Positions 20,243-27,521 of a DNA stretch of 28,796 nucleotides are shown here, one piece after another. The DNA is taken from contig JAJRSX010000046.1 in assembly GCA_024278555.1 (NCBI GenBank), forward strand, positions 1 through 28,796, written 5' to 3'. Origin of the DNA: a bacterium (GTDB lineage Bacteria > CG2-30-53-67 > CG2-30-70-394). Within the stretch, counting starts at the first letter, position 1; every line of letters starts with the position of its first letter. Both the position numbers and the translations under genes were made by a program. A model generated the notes under the pieces. That model was given only the letters and a program-made list of their open reading frames with translations. It made no database searches and was not told the origin of the DNA.

Positions 20243-20899
20243 TCAACCTGACGGCAGCGCCGAGATGAAGCGGTCCGCCTCCACCTCGTAGGCGGTCAGC
20301 GGCCCGCCGTAGCAGGCGCCGGTGTCGATCCCGATGCGCTGCGTCTCGCGAAACGGGGTCACCATGGGGGAGTGGCCGAAGACCACCGTGCGGTTGAGCT
20401 CCACCGGGACGGTGAAGAAGGGCTCGCGGATCCACAGGAGGTCCTCCTCCCGCTGCGCCTCCAGGGGGACGCCCGGCCTGAGGCCGGCGTGGACGAAGAC
20501 GTGGGTGGGGGTCACGTGCAGGAGCGGCAGGGCGCGGAGGAAGGCGACGTGGTCGTCCGGGAGCTCGGCGCGGCCGGTGAGCCGCTGCCACCGGTGGCTG
20601 CGCCGCTTGTAACTCGCCAGGGTCTGGCGGCCGCCGTTGGCGAGGAAGGGCTCCGGGTGGCGGCCGTCGAGGAAGTCGAGGAACATCCGCTCGTGGTTGC
20701 CCATCAGGCAGACCACCTGCGGGCTCGCCGCACGGAGCTCCAGGAGGCGGTCCACCACCCCGGCCGAGTCGGGGCCACGGTCGACGTAGTCGCCGAGGAA
20801 GATCAGCCGGTCGGCCCCCGGCCGGTAGCCGATGCGTACCAGGAGTGCCTCCAGGTGGCCGAGGCAGCCGTGGATGTCACCAATGGCAAAGGTACGCAT
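20243..20899 (-). CDS. Metallophosphatase, PPP-family serine/threonine phosphatase 1-like or ApaH-like
   Basis: The 218-residue protein has all metal-site motifs of the PPP family: GDIHG at about 7-11, GDYVDRG near 36, GNHE near 67, HAGLRPG near 136 and GHSP near 175, plus GIDTGACYGG at the C-terminal end. It is shorter than ApaH (about 280) and closer in size and pattern to PrpA/PphA-type bacterial phosphatases. The substrate (phosphoprotein or dinucleoside polyphosphate) cannot be read from the sequence. It is isolated: paired-hairpin repeat B is downstream and an inverted-repeat element is upstream. Confidence 0.9.
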   Translation of the reverse strand: MRTFAIGDIHGCLGHLEALLVRIGYRPGADRLIFLGDYVDRGPDSAGVVDRLLELRAASPQVVCLMGNHERMFLDFLDGRHPEPFLANGGRQTLASYKRRSHRWQRLTGRAELPDDHVAFLRALPLLHVTPTHVFVHAGLRPGVPLEAQREEDLLWIREPFFTVPVELNRTVVFGHSPMVTPFRETQRIGIDTGACYGGPLTAYEVEADRFISALPSG

Positions 20900-20934
20900 G
20901 GGGGCTCGCTTCGCTCGCCGGGATTGGGGGATAC

Positions 20935-21357
20935 GCCTATCCCCTTAGCTCATGACTGGAGAAGGGAAATCGGAAGACAGCAAGGGCTCAGGGGGAAAGG
21001 GGATCCACACCATCAGGATCAAAGGAATCACCAGGTGGTCACGGTGCCAGCCTTGAAGGCCATTTCACCACGGAGACACGGAGGGCACAGAGAACTGCAA
21101 TGGATCGTCAAGAAGGGACGACAACCGCGGACGCTGCAAACATCATGCTGTTTTCCGATGGAGTTCTCTGTGCCCTCCGTGTCTCCGTGGTGAATTTCCC
21201 CTTCGAGGGGTTATCCATTTCCCGATTGAGGAAGAGTGAGATGTCGTACTTGAAAACGCCTCCCCCCTACTGTGGATGGATGCCATGTCACTCGCCATGC
21301 TCAACCTGGCGTTCTCAGAAGGAAGTACGCCGTCCGTCATGAGCTAAGGGGATAGGC
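20935..21357. mobile_element. Candidate MITE-like element, 22-bp perfect terminal inverted repeats
   Basis: The ends 20935-20956 and 21336-21357 are perfect reverse complements (GCCTATCCCCTTAGCTCATG core), spanning 423 bp in the 579-bp gap between the phosphatase and SDR genes (20900-21478). Inside is a second perfect inverted repeat (21064-21194). There is no transposase or plausible gene within. Target-site duplication is not evident: flanks are G-rich on both sides. Single copies of the end sequence lie at 2063 and 22146. Confidence 0.55.
21064..21194. repeat. 33-bp perfect inverted repeat (TTCACCACGGAGACACGGAG type)
   Basis: The arms 21064-21096 and 21162-21194 are perfect reverse complements, 65 nt apart, nested in the 423-bp element. 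The right arm with its TTTTCCGATG flank is related to 14262-14315. This is a widespread dispersed repeat type, and its translation gives spurious TQRHGGH-like peptides. Confidence 0.75.
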
Positions 21358-21478
21358 AGTTTGGGGGATGGGGGATGGTATCGACCTTCGGCCGACGATG
21401 ATCCTATTGAAGATTTCTACCAGAATGCTTCCTGGCCCGAAGGGCCGTCCTCTCCCCTCATCCCCCACCCCTCTCCCC

Positions 21479-22030
21479 TCATCCCCCGGCGCGCAGCGCG
21501 CGCCGCACCCCCTCCTCGATCGACCGCGGGACCACCGAGCTGAAGCGGCGGTACCCCTCATCGTCCGTGGTGCCGTCCACCGCCATCATCCGGAGCTGGT
21601 CGGCGGTGACCGGCAGGAGCGGCGCCACCGGGGCGAGCAGCCGGGCGGCGAGGCGCAGGGGGGCGGTGGGGATCGGCACGGCCATGGGGCTGCGACCGAG
21701 GGCGGAGGCGTAGGCGAAGCGGGGAACGCGGCGGTCGCAGCACGCCTCGATCACGTTGTGGCTGCCGGCCACGACCACCCGATCGAAGGTGGTGCGCCAC
21801 CCCTCACGCAAGAGCCCCACCAGGTGGACCACCGTGTCGCAGCCGTCGCACGCCAGGGCGAGGGAGGCAGGGCGCAGGACGTCGCCCTCCACCACCTCGA
21901 CACCGAGCTTCACCAGGGGCGTGGCGTGGCGGCGGTGGTGGACCAGGCCGCGGACCGCCACCCCACGGCGCACAAGCTCTGTGGCCAGGTGGCGGCCCAC
22001 GTAGCCGCTGGTACCGGTGAGAAGGACCAT
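21479..22030 (-). CDS. NAD(P)-binding SDR (NmrA/NDUFA9-like) protein, internally shortened
   Basis: The 183-residue protein starts with a Rossmann motif (VLLTGTSGYVGRHL, about 2-15) and GDVLRPASL near 49, as in extended SDRs related to the complex I subunit NDUFA9. The family is usually about 290-320 residues. Here YASALGRSP near 107 is followed almost at once by a C-terminal-type segment (LLPVTADQLRMM near 138), so the usual Tyr-x-x-x-Lys, cofactor and substrate parts of the middle are missing, roughly 100 residues, in frame. It may be a remnant or a cofactor-binding regulator. The start at 22028-22030 has no strong ribosome site. No complex I gene is near. Confidence 0.75.
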   Translation of the reverse strand: MVLLTGTSGYVGRHLATELVRRGVAVRGLVHHRRHATPLVKLGVEVVEGDVLRPASLALACDGCDTVVHLVGLLREGWRTTFDRVVVAGSHNVIEACCDRRVPRFAYASALGRSPMAVPIPTAPLRLAARLLAPVAPLLPVTADQLRMMAVDGTTDDEGYRRFSSVVPRSIEEGVRRALRAGG

Positions 22031-22145
22031 GGGATGGCCTCGCTGCCCACGAAGCTACTACGGCCCCAGGCGGTGGGGTAGGCGGCGAGTGAGCCCCATC
22101 ATCGTCGGAGAGGACCTCGCGTCATGCTCTCCATGGTGAGAACTG

Positions 22146-22162
22146 CCTATCCCCTTAGCTCA
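22146..22162. repeat. Dispersed short repeat, copy 4 (CCTATCCCCTTAGCTCA)
   Basis: It shares AACTGCCTAT at its left with the right end of the element at 21336-21357 (read on the minus strand). A CTCACC/GGTGAG hairpin follows at about 22168-22188. Confidence 0.6.
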
Positions 22163-22218
22163 GCAAACTCACCGCCTTTGGTGGTGAGTCCACAGCAGGT
22201 TCCCTTCTGGCAGAGGGC

Positions 22219-22381
22219 TTACCACGGGGGACACGGGGAAGGCTGGGGGGCAGAGAAGGGCGGTGGTCCTTTACACGCCCCCGCGAAGGGCGGCTTCGCG
22301 GCCTTACGACGGAGCCGCCAAGAAGTCAGCTAGCTGCCGGACGTGGCTTGCCCCATAAGCCCCCCGTGTCCCCCCTGGTAA
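22219..22381. repeat. Inverted repeat TTACCACGGGGGACACGGGG
   Basis: The arms 22219-22238 and 22362-22381 are reverse complements at 19 of 20 positions, 123 nt apart. The sequence is related in style to the CACCACGGAGACACGGAG repeat at 21064. It occupies most of the space between the SDR gene and the cobalamin riboswitch (22031-22447), where no gene is seen. Confidence 0.6.
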
Positions 22382-22447
22382 ATACCGGAGAGCCGACGAC
22401 GAGGGTGAACCGTCACCGCCTTGACCGCCTCCACCATCGCCCCTAGT

Positions 22448-22615
22448 CTGCCGCTCCCCTCGCTGGGGTGACGGGAAGGGGGTGTGAATCCTCCACGGAC
22501 CCGCCGCTGTGTTTGGTGAGGCGGTCGCAGTTGCCATTGGCCCTCGGGTCGAGAAGGCGCGGCCGCCGCGGAGCTTCGGCTCTACGCCATGAGTCAGAAG
22601 ACCGTCCCCGGCGTT
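22448..22615 (+). promoter_or_regulatory. Cobalamin riboswitch
   Basis: The conserved landmarks occur in order: GACGGGAAGGGGGTGTGAAT (about 22470), TCCACGGACCCGCCGCTGT (to 22510), GCCATTG (about 22533), GGGTCGAGAAGGCG (about 22545) and the B12 box GAGTCAGAAGACCGTCC (22591-22607). This is the layout of adenosylcobalamin-type riboswitches. Further stems lie between it and the btuB start (TCGAACCCTGCT/AGCGGGTCGA near 22618-22650, CCGG-TGGA-CCGG, GGGG/CCCC), which could be the expression platform. It should repress the downstream corrinoid operon when cobalamin is plentiful. Exact 5' boundary is approximate. Confidence 0.92.
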
Positions 22616-22709
22616 TGATCGAACCCTGCTTCGCGGAGTGAGCGGGTCGAGCCGGTGGACCGGGGTTGGATACCCCTGCCCTCTGCCCGACGCCTCTCCG
22701 CGCCGGGCC

Positions 22710-24677
22710 ATGAGCCACCGACACATCCTCCCCCTGGCGCTCGCCGCGACCCTGGTCGCCGCCCCCGCCGCCCCCCTCGACCTGGCGCCGTTGGCGGTGG
22801 AGGCGCCGCCGTGGCCGGCGGAGGACGCCACCGCCGCCGCCACGGTGCTTGCGCCGCAGGGGGAGCGGGCGCGGGCGCGCGACCTCCCCGACCTCCTGGA
22901 GGAGTCGGCCGGGGTGAGCGTGCGCCGCTTCGGCGGGGTCGGCTCCTTCGCCACCGTGTCGTTGCGCGGCACCGGCGCCAACCAGGTGGCCCTCTTCCTC
23001 GACGGGATCCCCCTGCGCGCCGCCGAGTCCGGCACCGTCGACCTCTCCACTTTGCCGCTCGCGGCCCTGGCGCGGGTCGAGGTCTACCGCGGCACCTCGC
23101 CGGTGGGGCTCGGCGGCCAGGGGATCGGCGGGGTGGTGAACCTGGTCACGGTGAGCCCCACCCGGCCGCGCACCACCGTCGCCGCCAGCGGCGGCAGCTT
23201 CACCACCCTCCGGGCCGCCCTCACCCACGCCCGCCCCGCCGGCCGCCTCCACCTCCTCGCCCACCTCGACCTCCTGCACACCGCCGGCGACTTCCCCTTC
23301 GACGACGACCACGGCACGCCCCTGAACGGCGCCGACGATGGCCGCCACCGGCGGGCCAACAACCGCCAGGAGCAGGCGAGCCTCCTGCTGAAGGTGGACG
23401 GCCCGGCCCCGGGCGGCCGCTGGCGCGCCACCACGCTTACCTTTGCCCGCGCCGCCGGGGTCCCCGGCCTCGCCCCCCTCACCTCCAGCGAGGCCCACCT
23501 GAGCCAGGGGCGGGAGATCACCGCGCTCACCTGGGAGGGCGAGGGGGGGCGTCTCGCCGGCCTCACCGCCCGCCTCTTCGGCGAGGTGGAGCGGCTCCGC
23601 TTCATTGACCGCCTCGGGGAGGTGGGGGTGGGTCGGCAGGCGAACGATGAGACCACCACCTCGGTCGGGACGACGGTGAAGGGGGTGCGGCAGGTCGGGG
23701 GCCACCGGCTCACCCTCCTCGGCCAGGGGCTCGCCGAGCGGTACCGCTCCACCAACCGCCTGGTCGCGGCCGCCGACACGCCCCCCCAGTCGCGGCAGGT
23801 GGTGACCGTCGCCGCCGAGGATCGGATCGCCCTGGTGGGCGGCCGCCTCACCGTCGCCCCATTGGTGCGCTACGAGCGGTACCGGTACGACTTCGCCGGC
23901 ACAGTCACCTTCGCGGGGCTGCCGCGAGAGGTCGGCGCGCGGCCCGACGTGGGCCACCTCACCGGCAAGCTCGGCCTGCGCTGGGAGGCGGCCGACTCCC
24001 TGTCGGTGCGCGCCAACGGGGGCCGCTACGTGCGCGAGCCGAGCTTCTCCGAGCTCTTCGGCGACCGCGGCGCCCTCCTCGGCAACCCGGATCTCCGGAC
24101 GGAGCGGGGGACCACCTGGGACGTGGGCGGGGAGTGGGAGGGCGACGTGGGGCCGGTGGCGGTGCGCCTCGCCTACACCTACTTCCACCTCAATCTCCAC
24201 GACCTGATCCAGCTCGTCCAGACGAGCCAGCGGGTGGCGCGGCCGGAGAACGCCAGCGGCGCCGCGGTCCGCGGCCACGAGGTGGAGGCACAGGCGCACC
24301 TCGGCCGCCTCGCCCTCACCGTGACCTGGACCCACCAGACGAGCGAGGACCGCTCCGGCGACGCCTTCGCCGACGGCAACCCCCTGCCCGGCCGGCCCGC
24401 CGACGAGGTGGCGGCGCGGGCGACCTGGGAGGGGGGGCGGCTCGCCCCCTTCTACGGGCTCCACTACCAGGGGGAGCGCCCGCTGGACCGGGCCAACCTG
24501 GCCGTGGTCGCCGGCCGCACCCTGCACGACATGGGCCTCCGCTGGCGCCCCCGCGGCCAGGCCGGCCCCACGGTGACCGTGGAGATCGACAACCTCACCA
24601 ACGACGCCACCGCCGACGTCGCCGGCTTTCCCCTCCCCGGGCGGAGCGCGCGCGCCGGGGTGGTGTGGAATTTCTGA
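22710..24677 (+). CDS. btuB: TonB-dependent outer-membrane receptor, BtuB-type (corrinoid uptake)
   Basis: The 655-residue precursor has a signal peptide (about 1-22) and a plug domain (about 55-150: DLPDLLEESAGVSVRRFGGV, ATVSLRGTGANQVALFLDG, VEVYRGTSPVGLGGQGIGG). A long beta-barrel follows, with a receptor-type segment near 430 (YVREPSFSELFGD, NPDLRTERGTTWDVG) and a final GVVWNF ending in the C-terminal Phe. The cobalamin riboswitch upstream and cob genes downstream support a corrinoid substrate; the sequence alone only shows the family. The ATG at 22710 gives the signal peptide; no strong Shine-Dalgarno sequence is seen, consistent with riboswitch control of initiation. The TonB-like protein at 4079 may energise it. 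Confidence 0.93.
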   Translation: MSHRHILPLALAATLVAAPAAPLDLAPLAVEAPPWPAEDATAAATVLAPQGERARARDLPDLLEESAGVSVRRFGGVGSFATVSLRGTGANQVALFLDGIPLRAAESGTVDLSTLPLAALARVEVYRGTSPVGLGGQGIGGVVNLVTVSPTRPRTTVAASGGSFTTLRAALTHARPAGRLHLLAHLDLLHTAGDFPFDDDHGTPLNGADDGRHRRANNRQEQASLLLKVDGPAPGGRWRATTLTFARAAGVPGLAPLTSSEAHLSQGREITALTWEGEGGRLAGLTARLFGEVERLRFIDRLGEVGVGRQANDETTTSVGTTVKGVRQVGGHRLTLLGQGLAERYRSTNRLVAAADTPPQSRQVVTVAAEDRIALVGGRLTVAPLVRYERYRYDFAGTVTFAGLPREVGARPDVGHLTGKLGLRWEAADSLSVRANGGRYVREPSFSELFGDRGALLGNPDLRTERGTTWDVGGEWEGDVGPVAVRLAYTYFHLNLHDLIQLVQTSQRVARPENASGAAVRGHEVEAQAHLGRLALTVTWTHQTSEDRSGDAFADGNPLPGRPADEVAARATWEGGRLAPFYGLHYQGERPLDRANLAVVAGRTLHDMGLRWRPRGQAGPTVTVEIDNLTNDATADVAGFPLPGRSARAGVVWNF

Positions 24678-24710
24678 CCCGACCCCCCCCCCACCGAAAG
24701 GACACCCCCT

Positions 24711-25832
24711 ATGAGAGCCACCCTCCGCACCCTCGCCACGACCCTGCTGCTTGCCGCCCTCGCCGCCTGCGGGAGCTCGGGGGGCGACAGCCACCTGCGC
24801 TTCTCCGTCGGCGACGTGACCTTCGACAGCAACACCCTGGTGGTCGCCGCCGCCGAGTACAGCGGTACCGAGGGGCGGGTCTTCGCCTCGACCTCGGAGG
24901 CGAACCCCACCGTGGCCACCGCCCCCGACCCGGTCTCCACCGACGTGGTGGTGCGCACCGCCGGGAGCTTGGTCTACATCCTCAACCGCACCGCCGGCAG
25001 CCTCCAGCCCCTCGACCCGGCCCAGGGGCTCGCCACCACCTACCAGGTCTCCACCGGCAGCGGCTCCAACCCCCACGACCTCGTCCTGGTGGACGGCCGC
25101 CTCTACATCACCCGCTACGGGGACGCCGCCCTCCTGGTGGCCGACCCCGCCGACGGGAGCGAGCTCGCCACCATCGACCTGGCCCGGTTTGCCGACGCGG
25201 ATGGGATCCCGGAGATGGACCGGATCGCCCTGTGGCGCGGCTCCCTCCTCGTCACCCTCCAGCGCCTCGACGAGGACAACTTCTTCACCCCCACCGACCG
25301 GTCCACCGTGGCGGTGATCGACCCGGCCACCAACCAGGTGACGACCTCCTTCGACCTGGTCGGGGTGAACCCGAACTCCCGCTTCGCCACCGACGGCGAC
25401 CACCTCTTCGTGGCCACCACCGGCAGCTGGGGGGTGGCGGACGGCGGCATCGAGCGGCTCGCCGACGACCTCACCGCCTCCACCACCGTGGTCTCGGGCA
25501 ACGACCTCGGGGGCGACCCGGGCGAGCTGGTGATCGTCTCCCCCACCAAGGGGTACGTGGTGGTGAGCGGCCTCGATTGGGCGAACCCGGACAACCGGGT
25601 GGTCGCCTTCAACCCCGCCACCGGCGATATCGGGACCACGGTCTATGAGACCACCGCCTACCTGCCGGAGATCACCGCCTCCCCGGACGGGAGCCTCCTG
25701 GCGATCGCCGACCAGTCTCCTGCCGACCCCGGCGTGGTGTTGATCGACACCACCACTGACCAGCCCGTGGCCACCGCACCGATCAACGACGCCAACCACC
25801 TGCCGCCGTCGTCGATGGTCTTTCTCCCCTGA
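24711..25832 (+). CDS. Beta-propeller (YncE-like) lipoprotein in the corrinoid uptake operon, BtuG-like candidate
   Basis: The 373-residue lipoprotein precursor has lipobox LAAC with Cys20 followed by Gly, predicting lipidation and outer-membrane location. The mature part has repeated blade-like units, for example VYILNRTAGSLQPLDP, PHDLVLVDGRLYITRYGD, VAVIDPATNQVTTSFDL, RVVAFNPATGDIGTTVYE and GVVLIDTTTDQPV, as in YncE-type seven-bladed propellers. It follows btuB by 33 bp with AAAGGA before the ATG, and precedes btuF by 4 bp. In Bacteroides, BtuG is a propeller lipoprotein that pairs with BtuB and binds B12 very tightly. A similar role here is inferred from fold, location and context, not from shared sequence that I can show. 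Confidence 0.8.
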   Translation: MRATLRTLATTLLLAALAACGSSGGDSHLRFSVGDVTFDSNTLVVAAAEYSGTEGRVFASTSEANPTVATAPDPVSTDVVVRTAGSLVYILNRTAGSLQPLDPAQGLATTYQVSTGSGSNPHDLVLVDGRLYITRYGDAALLVADPADGSELATIDLARFADADGIPEMDRIALWRGSLLVTLQRLDEDNFFTPTDRSTVAVIDPATNQVTTSFDLVGVNPNSRFATDGDHLFVATTGSWGVADGGIERLADDLTASTTVVSGNDLGGDPGELVIVSPTKGYVVVSGLDWANPDNRVVAFNPATGDIGTTVYETTAYLPEITASPDGSLLAIADQSPADPGVVLIDTTTDQPVATAPINDANHLPPSSMVFLP

Positions 25833-25836
25833 CCCC

Positions 25837-27000
25837 ATGGTGCGACACGACACCCCGCCCGGCCGGCGGTCGCTCTCGGGAGGAGCGAGCTCCTGCTCGC
25901 GACCCCGGCCCGCAGGGCCGGCGGGGCCTCCGGCCCTGGATCGCGGGCGACAGCCCGCTCCTACCCACGGTCCGGCGGGTGGCCTCGGCATTGCGAGCCC
26001 GGCGGTAGGAGGGGGGGGGACCCTTGATTCCGGCCCCAGGGGCCTCCCCCTCCGCCCCTGCCGCCGCCTCCTCCTCGCCCTCTGTTTTGTTGCGCTGGTG
26101 GGGGTGGGGGGGGCGGCGTCCGCCCCCCCCACCCCCACCAGCGCAACAAAACAGCGCATCGTCTCCCTGGCCCCGTCGATCACCGAGATCCTCTTCGCCC
26201 TCGGGGTGGGCGGGTCGGTGGTGGGGGTGAGCGACTACTGCGCCGGGCCGCCCGCGGCCCTCCGGCTGCCGCGGGTGGGGGGCTACTTCGTCAACCCGAA
26301 CGCTGAGCGGATCGTCTCCCTCCACCCGACCCTCCTGCTCACCGCCGGGGCGGGTGAGCGGCTGCGGCGGCTGGCGGGGGCGGAGGGGATCCCCTTCCAC
26401 GCCCTGACCATGGACTCGCTGACGCAGGTAGACGCGGCGATCGTCGAGGTGGGCCGGTGGGTGGGAAGGGGGGCGGCGGCGAGACGCCTTGCCGCCCGCC
26501 TCGATCGAGGGCTCGCTGCGGTGCGCCGCCGCTACGCGGCCACCCCTACCCTCCCCACCCTCCTCTCTCTCTCTCGGCCGCCGGGGCGGCTGGCGGGGTT
26601 GATGACCTGCAACCGCGCCAGCTTCCTCTCGGAGCTCCTGGAGATCGCCGGTGGGCGCAACTGCTTCGCCGACGCCCCGTACCGCTACCTCACCCCGGGG
26701 TTGGAGCGGATCGTGGCGGCGGCCCCGGCGGTAATCCTCGAGCTCGCCCCCGACACCCGCACGTGGGCGGGGAAGGCCCACGGCCGGCCGGTGACCGATC
26801 TGCTGCGCCGCCGCCTGATCGCGGACTGGGCCCCCCTCCCTACCATCCCGGCGGTCGCCCACCACCGCATCCACGTCCTCACCCACCCCGACCTCCTGGT
26901 CCCCTCGATCCACCTCCCGGAGGTCGCCGAGGCCATGGCGCGGGCCCTCCACCCGCAAGCGGCGGCCGGTGGAGCCGCCCCCTCGGAGGCGGGCCGGTGA
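25837..27000 (+). CDS. btuF: Cobalamin/corrinoid ABC transporter substrate-binding protein, BtuF-like
   Basis: From RIVSLAPSITEILFALG (nt about 26158 on) the protein is a clear periplasmic binding protein of the BtuF/FepB class, with IVSLHPTLLL, MTCNRASFLSELLEIAGG and a C-terminal DLLVPSIHLPEVAEAMARAL. A signal peptide (RRLLLALCFVALVGVGGAASA) precedes it. The only standard in-frame starts before it are ATG 25837 and GTG 25840; using them adds about 70 Pro/Gly-rich residues encoded by a palindromic repeat, which is unlikely as a protein N terminus. The real start may be a non-standard codon, or a frame error may exist near the G9 tract at about 26011. Its stop overlaps the cobU start. No btuC or btuD follows. 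Confidence 0.8.
   Translation: MVRHDTPPGRRSLSGGASSCSRPRPAGPAGPPALDRGRQPAPTHGPAGGLGIASPAVGGGGTLDSGPRGLPLRPCRRLLLALCFVALVGVGGAASAPPTPTSATKQRIVSLAPSITEILFALGVGGSVVGVSDYCAGPPAALRLPRVGGYFVNPNAERIVSLHPTLLLTAGAGERLRRLAGAEGIPFHALTMDSLTQVDAAIVEVGRWVGRGAAARRLAARLDRGLAAVRRRYAATPTLPTLLSLSRPPGRLAGLMTCNRASFLSELLEIAGGRNCFADAPYRYLTPGLERIVAAAPAVILELAPDTRTWAGKAHGRPVTDLLRRRLIADWAPLPTIPAVAHHRIHVLTHPDLLVPSIHLPEVAEAMARALHPQAAAGGAAPSEAGR
25879..25965. repeat. Composite palindromic element (REP-like), second copy
   Basis: An outer inverted repeat (GGAGCGAGCTCCTGCTCGCG at the left; TCGCGGGCGACAGCCCGCTC then CTAC at the right) encloses two inner hairpins, GGCCC-GCA-GGGCC and GGGGCC-TCC-GGCCC. The plan is that of 6012-6095. 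It lies within the open frame upstream of btuF, between the propeller gene and the recognisable btuF protein. Confidence 0.75.
26083..26153. repeat. 33-bp perfect hairpin within the btuF signal-sequence region
   Basis: The arms 26083-26115 and 26121-26153 are perfect reverse complements with a 5-nt loop GCGTC (26116-26120) and include G8/C8 tracts. They encode the end of the signal peptide and the first mature residues. Both strands translate to nearly the same peptide, CFVALVGVGGA then APPTPTSATKQ. Such a stem in mRNA would be extremely stable. Confidence 0.85.
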
Positions 27001-27521
27001 GCCTCACCCTCATCCTCGGGGGGGCGCGTTCGGGAAAGAGCCGGCGGGCGGAGGCCCTCGCCGCGGTCCACACGGGGGAGGTGGTCTACCTGGCCACCGC
27101 GCCGGCGCTGCCGGGCGACGCCGAGTGGGCCGCACGCATCGCCGCCCACCGGGCGCGGCGGCCGGCCGCCTGGCGCGCGGTGGAGGAGGAGGTCGCCCTG
27201 GTCGCCACCCTCGAGGGCGAGGCGACCCCCGGCCGGCTGGTGCTCGTGGAGTGCGCCACCACCTGGCTGGGGAACCTCCTCCACCGGGGGCTCGACGCAG
27301 AGGGGGAGATGGAGCGACTGGCCGCCCTCCTGCCGGAGCTTCCCGGCGCGATCGTCGTGGTGGCCAACGAGGTGGGGGCGGGGATCGTTCCCGAGTCACC
27401 CCTTTCCCGCCGCTTCCGCGACCTCGCCGGTCTGTTGAACCAGCGCCTCGCCGCCGCCGCCGATCGGGTGGAGTGGCTGGTGGCGGGCATCCCCGTGACC
27501 GTGAAAGGAGAGAGACCATGA
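26997..27521 (+). CDS. cobU: Adenosylcobinamide kinase / adenosylcobinamide-phosphate guanylyltransferase
   Basis: Phosphorylates adenosylcobinamide and then transfers GMP to give adenosyl-GDP-cobinamide, the activated precursor for the nucleotide loop. The 174-residue protein has P-loop GGARSGKS (8-15), the guanylylated His region ARIAAHRARRP with His51, and CATTWLGNLL and ANEVGAGIVPESPLSRRFRD motifs typical of CobU/CobP. It starts at GTG 26997, overlapping the btuF stop (GTGA), with GGAGGCGGG upstream. Its own stop overlaps cobT (ATGA). These overlaps support translational coupling. Confidence 0.95.
   Translation: MSLTLILGGARSGKSRRAEALAAVHTGEVVYLATAPALPGDAEWAARIAAHRARRPAAWRAVEEEVALVATLEGEATPGRLVLVECATTWLGNLLHRGLDAEGEMERLAALLPELPGAIVVVANEVGAGIVPESPLSRRFRDLAGLLNQRLAAAADRVEWLVAGIPVTVKGERP

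Noticed and set aside
22443-26183. A 1246-codon open frame on the minus strand
   Set aside because: It runs antisense to the riboswitch, btuB, the propeller gene and the start of btuF; its His/Gly/Val/Arg-rich product has no domain and is an effect of high GC content.
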